A DNA stretch of 6,929 bases. Origin: Desulfobulbaceae bacterium (GTDB taxonomy: Bacteria; Desulfobacterota; Desulfobulbia; Desulfobulbales; SURF-16). A program made the translations under genes and the position numbers. Below, in pieces: positions 1-6,009 of this stretch. The first letter of the stretch is position 1, and every line of letters begins with the position of its first letter. The stretch lies in the NCBI GenBank assembly GCA_024763115.1, contig JANTGB010000119.1, forward strand, positions 1 through 6,929, in the 5' to 3' direction. The notes below the pieces were generated by a model that saw nothing but the letters and a program-made list of their open reading frames with translations, was not told where the DNA came from and did not search any database.

Positions 1-1
1 C

Positions 2-1744
2 CATACAAATTATGAACAGGGCCTGGCAATAGGTGCCCTGGCTGCCTCAGGGGCTCCTTTAGCCACTGCTGATACAGGCAATGCTACTTATGTCCTGGGC
101 CGCACCTATCAGGATATTGTTCAGGATATGGTTGACTGGTACTCGTGGAGCCAGATTGAGGGAACGAATTTTCCGACTGTCGGCGCCAGGGGTGGCTGGT
201 ATTATACTGCCGGAAACAACTGGGCTTCCTCTGCTAGTTATGGAGACAATTCGGCTGCCCAGTGGGCCTATGTCGGGCTTGAGGCAGGCGTTGAGAATTT
301 TGGCGCCAATCTGCCTGCCTGGGTAAAAACCCAGTTGGCCGGTTACCTGCATAATCAGCTTATAAGTGGACTTGGATATGTATCATACCGGGCAAATGGC
401 GGCACAAACAATGTCTGTCTCACCGGCGGCGCTCTGGTTGGCATGGCCCTGGTTGGCGAAACTTCTTACAACGCGCAGAACGGAGCAGGCAGCTACGCTG
501 CGGATTTAGCAAATGTTCAGACATTTCTCGGCAATAACTGGCATGGCACATCAAACCGCTGGACCGAGAACTGGTACGGCCATCGGGCCTACTATACCAT
601 GTACGCTGTTATGAAGGGCCTGCGTCTCCAGGGAATTGATTCCCTGCCGGGCTCGCCAGGCACCTCTGACTGGTATAATGATTATGTCAGCGTAATTCTC
701 CCTGACCAGTATTCTGATGGACACTGGCGGGGAACCGGCTGGATGGATGGCTATATTCGTGAAGATATGGGAACCGCCTTTGGCGTGCTTATTCTTACTC
801 CCAGTGTCCTGACCCCGCCTCCGGTCGCCTGCTATAATGCCCAGCCTAATCCCGGATATCTTGATGTGCCGATTTCATTTGATCCTTCCTGTTCCTATCA
901 TTCCGACAGTAATAAAAATATTGTGCTGTATGAGTGGGATTTTGATAATGACGGCACCTATGACGCCTCAAGCGTGAATCCTGATGTTATAACCCATATA
1001 TGGGATTCAGGAAGTTATGCTCTGGGCTCCTATCCGGTTACCCTGCGAATTACTGATGATTCCCCTGAGCCGCTGGATGATACTTATACAGTTAATATTG
1101 ACTTGACCGTGCCGCCTCATCCTCCTGTCGCAGACGTTTCCGGGCCTTATGTTGTTTCATTATGCAGTAATGACTCTCTGACTCTGGATGGTTCCGCTTC
1201 CTGGGACATTGATGAGGGCCAGAGTGAAAGCGGTAATCCACCATTTGACACTATTACAGCTTACGAATGGGATATTGACGGCGCTCCATGGGATTATACC
1301 GGAGCAAACGGTGAAACCGTCTCGTTTGACAATACGGCAATCGCCGCAAATTTTACTGCCGGAGCCAATGGTATCGGTCTGAGAGTGACGGATAATACCG
1401 CAGCTGCCTATCCCGGCAGCGGTCAACCCGATCTGACCAGTGAAGGCTTTGGTACTCTTACAGTATATGACGGCTGTATCTGTGATCTGGCCGCCCGGGC
1501 CAAGAGAGGTAAAGTACAGCTAACCTGGAACCATACCGGTGCTGCCAGTTATGACATTTACCGCAGCACCACAGGTTCCAACAGCGGGTTTGTCCTGATT
1601 GCTGATGATCATGTAACAACCTATGCTACTTATCTTGACAGCAACGTAACCAGCGGCACTGAATACTGGTATCGGATAATAAGCAGTGATGATTGTGGAT
1701 CTACAGTTGTCAATATCACTCCTCCTGTCAGTAGAAGAAGGTAA
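2..1744 (+). CDS. Exported toroid (prenyltransferase/squalene-cyclase repeat) protein with two PKD-like and one FN3-like domain, 5' partial
   Basis: The frame is open from base 2, so the start lies outside the window; the ATG at 128 is internal, because good toroid sequence continues upstream of it. About 580 residues are visible. Bases 2-810 encode an alpha/alpha-toroid like the prenyltransferase/squalene-oxidase repeat family: a GGWYY motif at 194, an AAQWAYVGLEAG helix near 255-290, and a QW-type motif QYSDGHW at 707-727. Bases about 815-1110 form a PKD-like domain with a YEWDFDNDG core (tryptophan codon at 935). Bases about 1112-1470 form a second, with ADVSGPY and YEWDIDG (tryptophan codon at 1268). 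Bases about 1484-1720 resemble FN3 (KVQLTW, then YDIYRS). The protein ends PPVSRRR. PKD and FN3 modules point to an extracellular or surface location. Such exported toroids are not classical hopene cyclases, and no DXDD motif is visible in this part. Substrate and activity are unknown. Confidence 0.85.
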   Translation, partial: HTNYEQGLAIGALAASGAPLATADTGNATYVLGRTYQDIVQDMVDWYSWSQIEGTNFPTVGARGGWYYTAGNNWASSASYGDNSAAQWAYVGLEAGVENFGANLPAWVKTQLAGYLHNQLISGLGYVSYRANGGTNNVCLTGGALVGMALVGETSYNAQNGAGSYAADLANVQTFLGNNWHGTSNRWTENWYGHRAYYTMYAVMKGLRLQGIDSLPGSPGTSDWYNDYVSVILPDQYSDGHWRGTGWMDGYIREDMGTAFGVLILTPSVLTPPPVACYNAQPNPGYLDVPISFDPSCSYHSDSNKNIVLYEWDFDNDGTYDASSVNPDVITHIWDSGSYALGSYPVTLRITDDSPEPLDDTYTVNIDLTVPPHPPVADVSGPYVVSLCSNDSLTLDGSASWDIDEGQSESGNPPFDTITAYEWDIDGAPWDYTGANGETVSFDNTAIAANFTAGANGIGLRVTDNTAAAYPGSGQPDLTSEGFGTLTVYDGCICDLAARAKRGKVQLTWNHTGAASYDIYRSTTGSNSGFVLIADDHVTTYATYLDSNVTSGTEYWYRIISSDDCGSTVVNITPPVSRRR

Positions 1745-1790
1745 AACCGACCGCACTGAACAAGTATAAATATTGTGTGGCATCATAACT

Positions 1791-1850
1791 GCCGCTGATC
1801 AAAACCCCTGGTTTTCCAGGGCGGAAGGATTGGCGGCTTTTTTTATTTTT
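1791..1850 (+). terminator. Intrinsic terminator of the toroid-PKD-FN3 gene
   Basis: Bases 1791-1800 (GCCGCTGATC) pair with 1828-1837 (GATTGGCGGC) over 10 bp with two G-U pairs. Inside this stem is a second perfect hairpin, CCCTGG-TTTT-CCAGGG, at 1806-1821. A run of seven T follows at 1838-1844, then A and five more T. It lies 47 bases after the stop codon, so it most likely ends transcription of the upstream gene and separates it from the STN/PDZ gene. Confidence 0.85.
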
Positions 1851-1851
1851 G

Positions 1852-1868
1852 GTAACTGTTACAGTGCC
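1852..1868 (+). repeat. Short degenerate match to the arm of the 2714-2906 element
   Basis: GTAACTG-TTACAG-TGCC here matches the left end of the core hairpin at 2747-2766 at all 17 aligned bases, with gaps of one and two bases. The stretch also contains the small palindrome ACTGTTACAGT (1855-1865). It could be a remnant of the same repeat family or chance similarity. No second arm is seen nearby. Confidence 0.35.
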
Positions 1869-1909
1869 CTATTAAATAAAGTCATATTGCTAGGAGATAG
1901 CTGAATATA

Positions 1910-2707
1910 ATGTTTAAAAATAATACTATTTGTGGCCGCTATAATATCTTCGCTATATCCGTACCAGTCATCATAATTGTATTTTTTACAATGACGCTGC
2001 CGGTTTTTCCGGTAAAGGCTGATACACCTACCTCCTCTTTAAATTGTGAAATAAATAATTCCCTTATTAATCTTACAGTTGAAAATATGCCGTTAAACAA
2101 TATATTAGAATCTATATCCGCTAAAACCGGACTGATTTTAAAAACAAACAATCATGCTACGGAATTAATCACCTGTCATTTTAGTGGTACCACTCTTGCT
2201 GAAATCCTGGAAAAACTTCTGGTTAACTGGAACTATGCCCTGTTTTATAAAAATAACAGTCAAGGTTCTTCACAGCCGGATATCCTCTGGATTATAAAGA
2301 GGAATTTGCATAGACCAAATTTGAATATTGCAAAAAATAAACCATATATTAAAACCGAAAATATTACCGAAGTCCAGCAGGATAATCAACTGACATTTCC
2401 CCAGGAGGATATTACGGAAATTTTTGCGGACAGACAAAACATTATTGGCGGACTTACAGTAGAAAAATTTATCTCGGATGAGCAGATAACCGGGGTTGAA
2501 ATTACCAGGCTTTCATCCGGATCACCGTTGCGGGATTTTGACCTGCAGGAAGAGGACATTATTTTTGATATTAACGGCCAGCCGGTCACCAACGCAAAAG
2601 AACTTGTTCAGGCATTAGCTGATTCTACAGATGGCAGGATGTCAGTCATCCGAATTGAAAGACAGCATAATAATGAGATTGACCCAATCTACATAGAGCT
2701 TCATTAA
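1910..2707 (+). CDS. Exported STN domain plus GspC-like PDZ domain protein
   Basis: 265 residues. A hydrophobic N-terminal segment (residues 12-36) ends in VKA before Asp38, so it is either a cleaved signal peptide or a GspC-like membrane anchor. Residues about 52-116 match the STN/secretin-TonB short N-terminal fold: LTVENMPLNNILESIS, then a second half with TTLAEILEKLL. A polar linker follows. Residues about 180-265 form a PDZ domain of the type II secretion GspC kind, with GVEITRL (195-201), SGSPL, EEDIIFDINGQPV and a terminal beta strand. STN domains usually serve secretins or TonB receptors, and PDZ domains of this type occur in GspC. A role as a periplasmic accessory of a secretion or pilus system is therefore likely, but no other such gene is in the window. 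AGGAGA at 1892-1897 is the ribosome binding site, 12 bases before the ATG, slightly long. The gene sits alone between a terminator and a repeat element. Confidence 0.8.
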   Translation: MFKNNTICGRYNIFAISVPVIIIVFFTMTLPVFPVKADTPTSSLNCEINNSLINLTVENMPLNNILESISAKTGLILKTNNHATELITCHFSGTTLAEILEKLLVNWNYALFYKNNSQGSSQPDILWIIKRNLHRPNLNIAKNKPYIKTENITEVQQDNQLTFPQEDITEIFADRQNIIGGLTVEKFISDEQITGVEITRLSSGSPLRDFDLQEEDIIFDINGQPVTNAKELVQALADSTDGRMSVIRIERQHNNEIDPIYIELH

Positions 2708-2713
2708 AGATTA

Positions 2714-2906
2714 ACTCAAAAATAAATTCACAGAGATGAGGTGATTGTAACTGCTTACAGGGTGCCGGATATTTTCGTGATCAGGTCGGCGCAGCCAGCG
2801 TATTAGTCATACGTAAGCCGGGCTGATCGCGGAAAGAGTCGGTGCCCTGTGAGCAGTTACTTTAAATGTTTAGATTACGCCTCAGAATGTGAAGTTATTT
2901 TTGAGT
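2714..2906. mobile_element. MITE-like long palindromic element
   Basis: The outer arms ACTCAAAAATAAATTCACA (2714-2732) and its inverted partner (2888-2906) agree at 18 of 19 positions. Further in, TGAGG at 2737-2741 pairs with CCTCA near 2880, and the 114-bp core hairpin follows. The whole unit has no coding capacity, starts 7 bases after the STN/PDZ stop codon and ends in TTTTTGAGTGAGCCC. Long, nested terminal inverted repeats without a transposase are typical of non-autonomous (MITE-like) elements. I see no clear target-site duplication, so the exact ends are uncertain. It might also end or protect the upstream transcript. Confidence 0.6.
2747..2860. repeat. Core hairpin of the palindromic element
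   Basis: The left arm GTAACTGCTTACAGGGTGCCG (2747-2767, last base G) pairs along 21 bp with 2840-2860, with three G-U pairs. After a loosely paired 8-base interval, about 15 bp around GATCAG/CTGATC pair with a single mismatch. The tip near 2800-2815 is CGTAT-TAGTC-ATACG. The preserved G-U pairs allow folding as RNA on the + strand. It could be a REP/BIME-like unit, the inner part of the larger element, or a structured transcript. I do not recognise it as a named RNA family. Confidence 0.7.
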
Positions 2907-2954
2907 GAGCCCTTACCCACTAAAGTGGAAGAAAACCTCAGGGTTCTTAGGATA

Positions 2955-3044
2955 AGTCCCTTAACAGTAGAGGCAAGTAATTTATATCAAAGAAGTTTTT
3001 TAATTTCTTGCCATAAAAAACACAAAAATTAATTATAAGGGACT
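2955..3044. repeat. Nested inverted repeat
   Basis: AGTCCCTTA (2955-2963) is the exact reverse complement of 3036-3044. Inside it GGCAAGTAA (2972-2980) pairs with TTTCTTGCC (3004-3012) at 8 of 9 positions. The spacing on the two sides is unequal, so the two stems are separated by an AT-rich internal loop. Origin unknown. Confidence 0.5.
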
Positions 3045-3103
3045 AAAAACCACCTATTGATATGTACATTATAGAACCAGCAGTGTATAATTTTGCAGCA
3101 GCC

Positions 3104-3123
3104 GTTATTGTTTCAACAATAAC
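3104..3123. repeat. Perfect 9-bp inverted repeat with 2-base spacer
   Basis: GTTATTGTT and AACAATAAC are separated by TC. No T-run follows, so it is not an intrinsic terminator. A 2-base loop is too tight for a full RNA hairpin, which makes a protein-binding operator-like site or plain AT-rich symmetry more plausible. Confidence 0.5.
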
Positions 3124-3322
3124 ATTTCAACTTTAATAAAATAATATTTAAATTTGAACATTCTTATAAACATTGATATTTCAGAGAGATATTTACCATA
3201 TAAACTAAAATAACCAGCAGTTATATCACTATCAGTAATACTGGCAAACATTTTGCATTTATGAAATTTAAAATTCACGACTTCCCAGCGTGTATTGTTC
3301 GTATTCCCCTTCTATTTTTATG

Positions 3323-3357
3323 TTTCCGGTGGGAAAACAATTTTTTCCCACCGGAAA
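3323..3357. repeat. Perfect 15-bp inverted repeat, 5-base loop
   Basis: TTTCCGGTGGGAAAA (3323-3337) is exactly mirrored at 3343-3357 around a CAATT loop. It stands out as a GC-rich stem in AT-rich surroundings, about 150 bases before the VTT gene. Neither strand shows a T-run directly after the stem, so it is not a standard terminator. It may be a leader structure, an operator or a repeat. Confidence 0.8.
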
Positions 3358-3495
3358 TGGTTCTTCCACATATATGTAACAGAAAATTAATTTCCTTGAG
3401 AAGGAATTCCTAATTATAATTAGTTGTTTTATAGAAAAATCAACCTCTATTGTGTGGACAAACAACAACTAAGACTACTTTTACCTCACATATTG

Positions 3496-3501
3496 TATAA
3501 T
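3496..3501 (+). promoter_or_regulatory. Candidate -10 box (TATAAT) for the VTT-idi-ino1 operon
   Basis: A perfect TATAAT lies 7 bases before the ATG at 3509, preceded by TTG. No good -35 box stands at 15-19 bases upstream. Normal spacing would start transcription at about 3508, on or next to the start codon. That fits the lack of a Shine-Dalgarno sequence in front of this gene. AT-rich context makes a chance match possible. Confidence 0.4.
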
Positions 3502-3508
3502 AACATTC

Positions 3509-4174
3509 ATGTCCTTTTTCGCTAAAATTTTAACAATTACCGTCTTGCTCGCCCTGCTTTTTGCTCTGGGTTTTGCCCTCTGGGGCGAAGAGTTTGAAAT
3601 TCTCTTCAACCAGCAGGCCTGTGTTGCCTGGTTTAGCCGGATAAAACCCTATGCCTGGCTTCTGGGAATAGCACTTTTAATCGGAGATCTAATCCTGCCC
3701 GTTCCAGCCACCGGCATTATGGCCTCTTTAGGCGTAGTATATGGCTTTTGGCTCGGAACTCTATTCAGCATAACAGGTTCGCTGGCTGCCGGCTTTATAG
3801 GCTATGGATTGGCCCGTTTTGCCGGCCGCAAGTTTACTCTACTTATTACCGATCAGGAAGAGATTGACCGATTTCAGCATCTCTTTAACAGTTGGGGAGG
3901 CGCGGCAATTATTGTCAGCCGGATAATGCCTATCATGCCGGAGGTTATGACAATTCTGGCAGGTTTTGCCAAAATGAATCTGATCAGATTTTCCATGGCC
4001 TTGCTGAGCGGCACCATTCCCACCTGTTTTCTTTTTGTTTATCTTGGCTCATCTACCAGGGCGGAACCGGTCTGGGGCATGGCTGCGGCAGTGCTGCTTC
4101 CCCTGCTGGTCTGGCCGGTTTTCCTTCGCTATTATGTTCCTGCAAAGCGGACTTCGTCCCGAAATTTTTTTTAA
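3509..4174 (+). CDS. VTT (TVP38/TMEM64, DedA-like, SNARE-associated) family inner-membrane protein
   Basis: 221 residues, a usual length for the family. Hydrophobic segments lie at about residues 5-25, 48-67, 70-105, 130-152, 160-180 and 186-207. The core has the family hallmarks: LPVPATGIMASLGVVYGFWLG (62-82, part of the first re-entrant region and helix), a glycine-rich helix GSLAAGFIGYGLARFAGRK (90-108), and SRIMPIMPEVMTILAG (137-152, the second re-entrant loop), then GTIP (168-171). Members are membrane proteins linked to lipid scrambling or transport and envelope integrity; the exact substrate here is unknown. The ATG at 3509 is the first possible start after an in-frame stop at 3470. 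No Shine-Dalgarno is visible, so a leaderless transcript is possible. It begins a same-strand gene run with idi 46 bases downstream. Confidence 0.88.
   Translation: MSFFAKILTITVLLALLFALGFALWGEEFEILFNQQACVAWFSRIKPYAWLLGIALLIGDLILPVPATGIMASLGVVYGFWLGTLFSITGSLAAGFIGYGLARFAGRKFTLLITDQEEIDRFQHLFNSWGGAAIIVSRIMPIMPEVMTILAGFAKMNLIRFSMALLSGTIPTCFLFVYLGSSTRAEPVWGMAAAVLLPLLVWPVFLRYYVPAKRTSSRNFF
4148..4172 (+). terminator. Weak terminator-like hairpin at the end of the VTT gene
   Basis: GGAC-TTC-GTCC (4149-4159), with a possible fifth pair across a bulge (4148/4161), is followed by AAA and eight T (4165-4172) that include the last VTT codons. The stem is short, so at most it would partially reduce read-through into idi. 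Confidence 0.2.
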
Positions 4175-4220
4175 ACAGCCCAAGACGCACTTCACATTCA
4201 AAAAGAAATGGTGGCAGCGT

Positions 4221-4757
4221 ATGGTAGAGGAAGTTGTCCTGGTTGATCAGGCGGATAACACAATCGGAGTTAAAGAAAAACTACGGGCCCATCTCCAGGG
4301 AAATCTGCACAGAGCCTTTTCTATTTTTGTTTTTAATTCCAAGCACGAATTGTTAATGCAGCAGAGAAACAAGTTAAAATATCATACTCCGGGTCTCTGG
4401 AGCAACACCTGCTGCAGCCATCCCCGCCCCAATGAAGAACTTGAGTCGGCAGCCCATCGGCGTCTTCGAGAAGAGATGGGTTTTAACTGTAAATTAACAA
4501 AAATTTTTAGTTGTTATTACAATTTAAAACTTGACAATAATCTAATTGAACATGAACATGATCATGTGTTTATTGGTTTTTTTAACGGAGAGCCATTGCC
4601 GGTTCCTGCCGAGGTAGACAACTGGCAATGGATTTCAATGAAAAAATTAAAAGAGCAAATAGAGACCTCACCTCATTTGTTCACACCCTGGTTTAAAATT
4701 ATCATCCTTAACCATGCTGCAAAGCTCAACAGTGTCCTGCTCAGGCACAAAATCTGA
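4221..4757 (+). CDS. idi: Isopentenyl-diphosphate delta-isomerase, type 1 (Nudix fold)
   Basis: Cytoplasmic enzyme interconverting isopentenyl and dimethylallyl diphosphate, the C5 units of all isoprenoids. 178 residues, close to the 182 of the E. coli enzyme. Active-site features are complete: His24 and His30 (AHLQGNLHRAF), Cys65 and His67 in NTCCSHP (catalytic Cys and metal ligand), and Glu110 and Glu112 in IEHEHDHVF (metal ligand and catalytic acid). The Nudix-like helix ESAAHRRLREEMG is at 75-87. The ATG at 4221 puts His24 where E. coli has His25, so I prefer it over in-frame upstream ATGs at 4035 and 4134, which lie inside the VTT gene. GGTGG at 4210-4214 may act as a weak ribosome binding site. 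ino1 starts 7 bases after the stop, so the two are probably co-transcribed. A type 1 enzyme may adjust the precursor ratio even where the MEP pathway already makes both isomers. Confidence 0.95.
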   Translation: MVEEVVLVDQADNTIGVKEKLRAHLQGNLHRAFSIFVFNSKHELLMQQRNKLKYHTPGLWSNTCCSHPRPNEELESAAHRRLREEMGFNCKLTKIFSCYYNLKLDNNLIEHEHDHVFIGFFNGEPLPVPAEVDNWQWISMKKLKEQIETSPHLFTPWFKIIILNHAAKLNSVLLRHKI

Positions 4758-4764
4758 AAATTAA

Positions 4765-6009
4765 ATGAATAATAACGCTGAAAAAAAAAGAAAAGTCGGG
4801 CTTTGGTTGATCGGGGTAAAAGGATTAATTTCGGCCACGGTTATAATTGGCGCTTTTGCCATGCGCAGAGGGCTGACAACGACCACAGGCATGGTAACGG
4901 CATCTTCTGTTTTTACCGACCTCGGTTTGGTCGATGTTAATGATTTTATATTCGGCGGTTGTGATATCCGCCGTGAACCCCTGCTTGATTGCGCCCGGCG
5001 GGCAATGAAAGAAGGTATTACCCTTGACAGTTTTATTTTTGATAAAATCACCTCGGATCTCGAAAAAACAGAAGAAAACATTTGTGCGGGAACAGTACAT
5101 AATTGTGGAGACATTATCGAAAATATGGCGGATGGATTGCCTGCCGGCAACAAAAAATTATCTGACGAATTATTGACAATTCGCCAAAACTTGAAAACGT
5201 TCAAAGAGAGGAACAAGCTTGATTCGGTAGTTGTTATAAATCTAACCTCAACTGAACCTCCTTTAACAATTAAACCATGTCATCATAATCTTGAAGAATT
5301 CGCTAAATGTGTCAAAAGTAATAATGCAGATGTCGGCAGGGCCAGCACACTTTATGCCTATGGCGCCATTCTCGAGGGATGCTCCTATGTCAACTTTACC
5401 CCTTCCAACGGTGCTCTTATCCCGGCTTTGATTGAGCTGGCGGAACAAAGAGGGGTACCGGTCATGGGCAATGACGGCAAGACCGGCGAGACCCTGGTTA
5501 AATCCGCCCTGGCCCCCATGTTTCTTTCCAGAAATCTTGAAATTTTAAGCTGGGAAGGAGTGAACATGCTGGGCAATATGGACGGTATGGTTTTAAATGA
5601 TCCCAAGAACTGTGAAACAAAATTAAAATCAAAGGATAAGGTTCTGCAGAAGATCATGGGATATGCCCCCCATTCAAAGGTGCATATCCATTATGTGCCG
5701 TCGTTGGCTGATCAGAAAACCGCCTGGGATCTGATCCATTTCCGGGGATTTCTTGGCGGCAAAATGTCGCTGCAATTTACCTGGCAGGGTTATGATTCGA
5801 TTCTGGCAGCTCCCCTGGTGCTTGATCTGGCTCGGCTGGCTGATTTTGCCAAACAACGTGGTGAGGCCGGCCTTATGCCTCATCTGGCCAATTTTTTCAA
5901 GTCTCCCCTGGGAGTGGAAGAATATCGGCATGAGGCTCAGTATGAAATGCTATTGGATTATGCTGCAAATGCCGGGAATAAACATTATGGAGGAATGATT
6001 AATGAATAA
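4765..6009 (+). CDS. ino1: Myo-inositol-1-phosphate synthase (inositol-3-phosphate synthase)
   Basis: NAD-dependent enzyme that cyclises glucose 6-phosphate to inositol phosphate, the entry step to inositol lipids and solutes. 414 residues. The Rossmann start reads VGLWLIGVKG (Gly17, Gly20). FGGCDIR lies at 63-69 and NFTPSNGA at 210-217. The catalytic/dimerisation domain carries NDGKTGETLVKS (236-247), whose Lys239 and Lys246 probably match the conserved active-site lysines of the family. NMLGNMDG (267-274) and KTAWD (318-322) followed by a HFRGFLGG stretch complete the signature. The sequence resembles archaeal and bacterial homologues more than the longer eukaryotic ones. No Shine-Dalgarno is seen at 4765, so translation may be coupled to idi, which ends 7 bases before. 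A run of nine A (4781-4789) lies in codons 6-9. The end overlaps the YdjY-domain gene by 8 bases. Confidence 0.94.
   Translation: MNNNAEKKRKVGLWLIGVKGLISATVIIGAFAMRRGLTTTTGMVTASSVFTDLGLVDVNDFIFGGCDIRREPLLDCARRAMKEGITLDSFIFDKITSDLEKTEENICAGTVHNCGDIIENMADGLPAGNKKLSDELLTIRQNLKTFKERNKLDSVVVINLTSTEPPLTIKPCHHNLEEFAKCVKSNNADVGRASTLYAYGAILEGCSYVNFTPSNGALIPALIELAEQRGVPVMGNDGKTGETLVKSALAPMFLSRNLEILSWEGVNMLGNMDGMVLNDPKNCETKLKSKDKVLQKIMGYAPHSKVHIHYVPSLADQKTAWDLIHFRGFLGGKMSLQFTWQGYDSILAAPLVLDLARLADFAKQRGEAGLMPHLANFFKSPLGVEEYRHEAQYEMLLDYAANAGNKHYGGMINE

Larger units (their letters stand above)
2907..3508. other. AT-rich intergenic stretch without a convincing gene
   Basis: About 600 bases lie between the palindromic element and the VTT gene. 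No frame here has recognisable protein features. The stretch holds several inverted repeats: 2955-3044, 3104-3123 and 3323-3357, all listed separately. Smaller palindromes are TTCCTT-GAG-AAGGAA at 3392-3406, CTAATTATAATTAG at 3410-3423, and TTAGTTGTT/AACAACTAA at 3420-3428 and 3464-3472. An AACCAGCAGT-TATA-like motif occurs directly repeated at 3075 and 3212. It may be decayed mobile DNA, a long regulatory leader for the downstream operon, or both. Confidence 0.6.

Noticed and set aside
128..1744. ATG at 128 as the start of the toroid-PKD-FN3 gene
   Set aside because: The same frame stays open to the window edge and encodes toroid-like sequence upstream (YEQGLAIGALAASG), so the gene begins outside the window.
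1859..1888. Promoter TTACAG/CATATT before the STN/PDZ gene
   Set aside because: Both boxes match consensus poorly; too weak to annotate, although a promoter must lie somewhere after the terminator if the gene is transcribed alone.
2747..2860. Integron attC site
   Set aside because: The ends GTAACTG/CAGTTAC do not fit the RYYYAAC and GTTRRRY core sites, and there is no integrase or cassette array.
3268..3468. 66-codon reading frame on the minus strand
   Set aside because: It runs through the perfect palindrome at 3323-3357 and AT-rich DNA and shows no domain, signal or convincing ribosome binding site.
2907..3508. CRISPR array or tRNA gene in the intergenic stretch
   Set aside because: No regularly spaced direct repeats and no cloverleaf or T-loop consensus could be found.
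4035..4220. Longer idi starting at 4035 or 4134
   Set aside because: Both starts lie within the VTT gene, and the extra residues have no counterpart in type 1 isomerases; the 4221 start places the first metal ligand correctly.
3892..4227. 111-codon + strand frame overlapping the VTT gene
   Set aside because: Shadow frame of the well-supported membrane protein, with no family features.
4761..5216. 151-codon minus-strand frame opposite ino1
   Set aside because: Antisense shadow of a clear ino1 coding sequence.
4221..6009. Archaeal-type ether-lipid pathway in a bacterium
   Set aside because: idi and ino1 would fit, but no glycerol-1-phosphate dehydrogenase or geranylgeranylglyceryl phosphate synthase is in the window.
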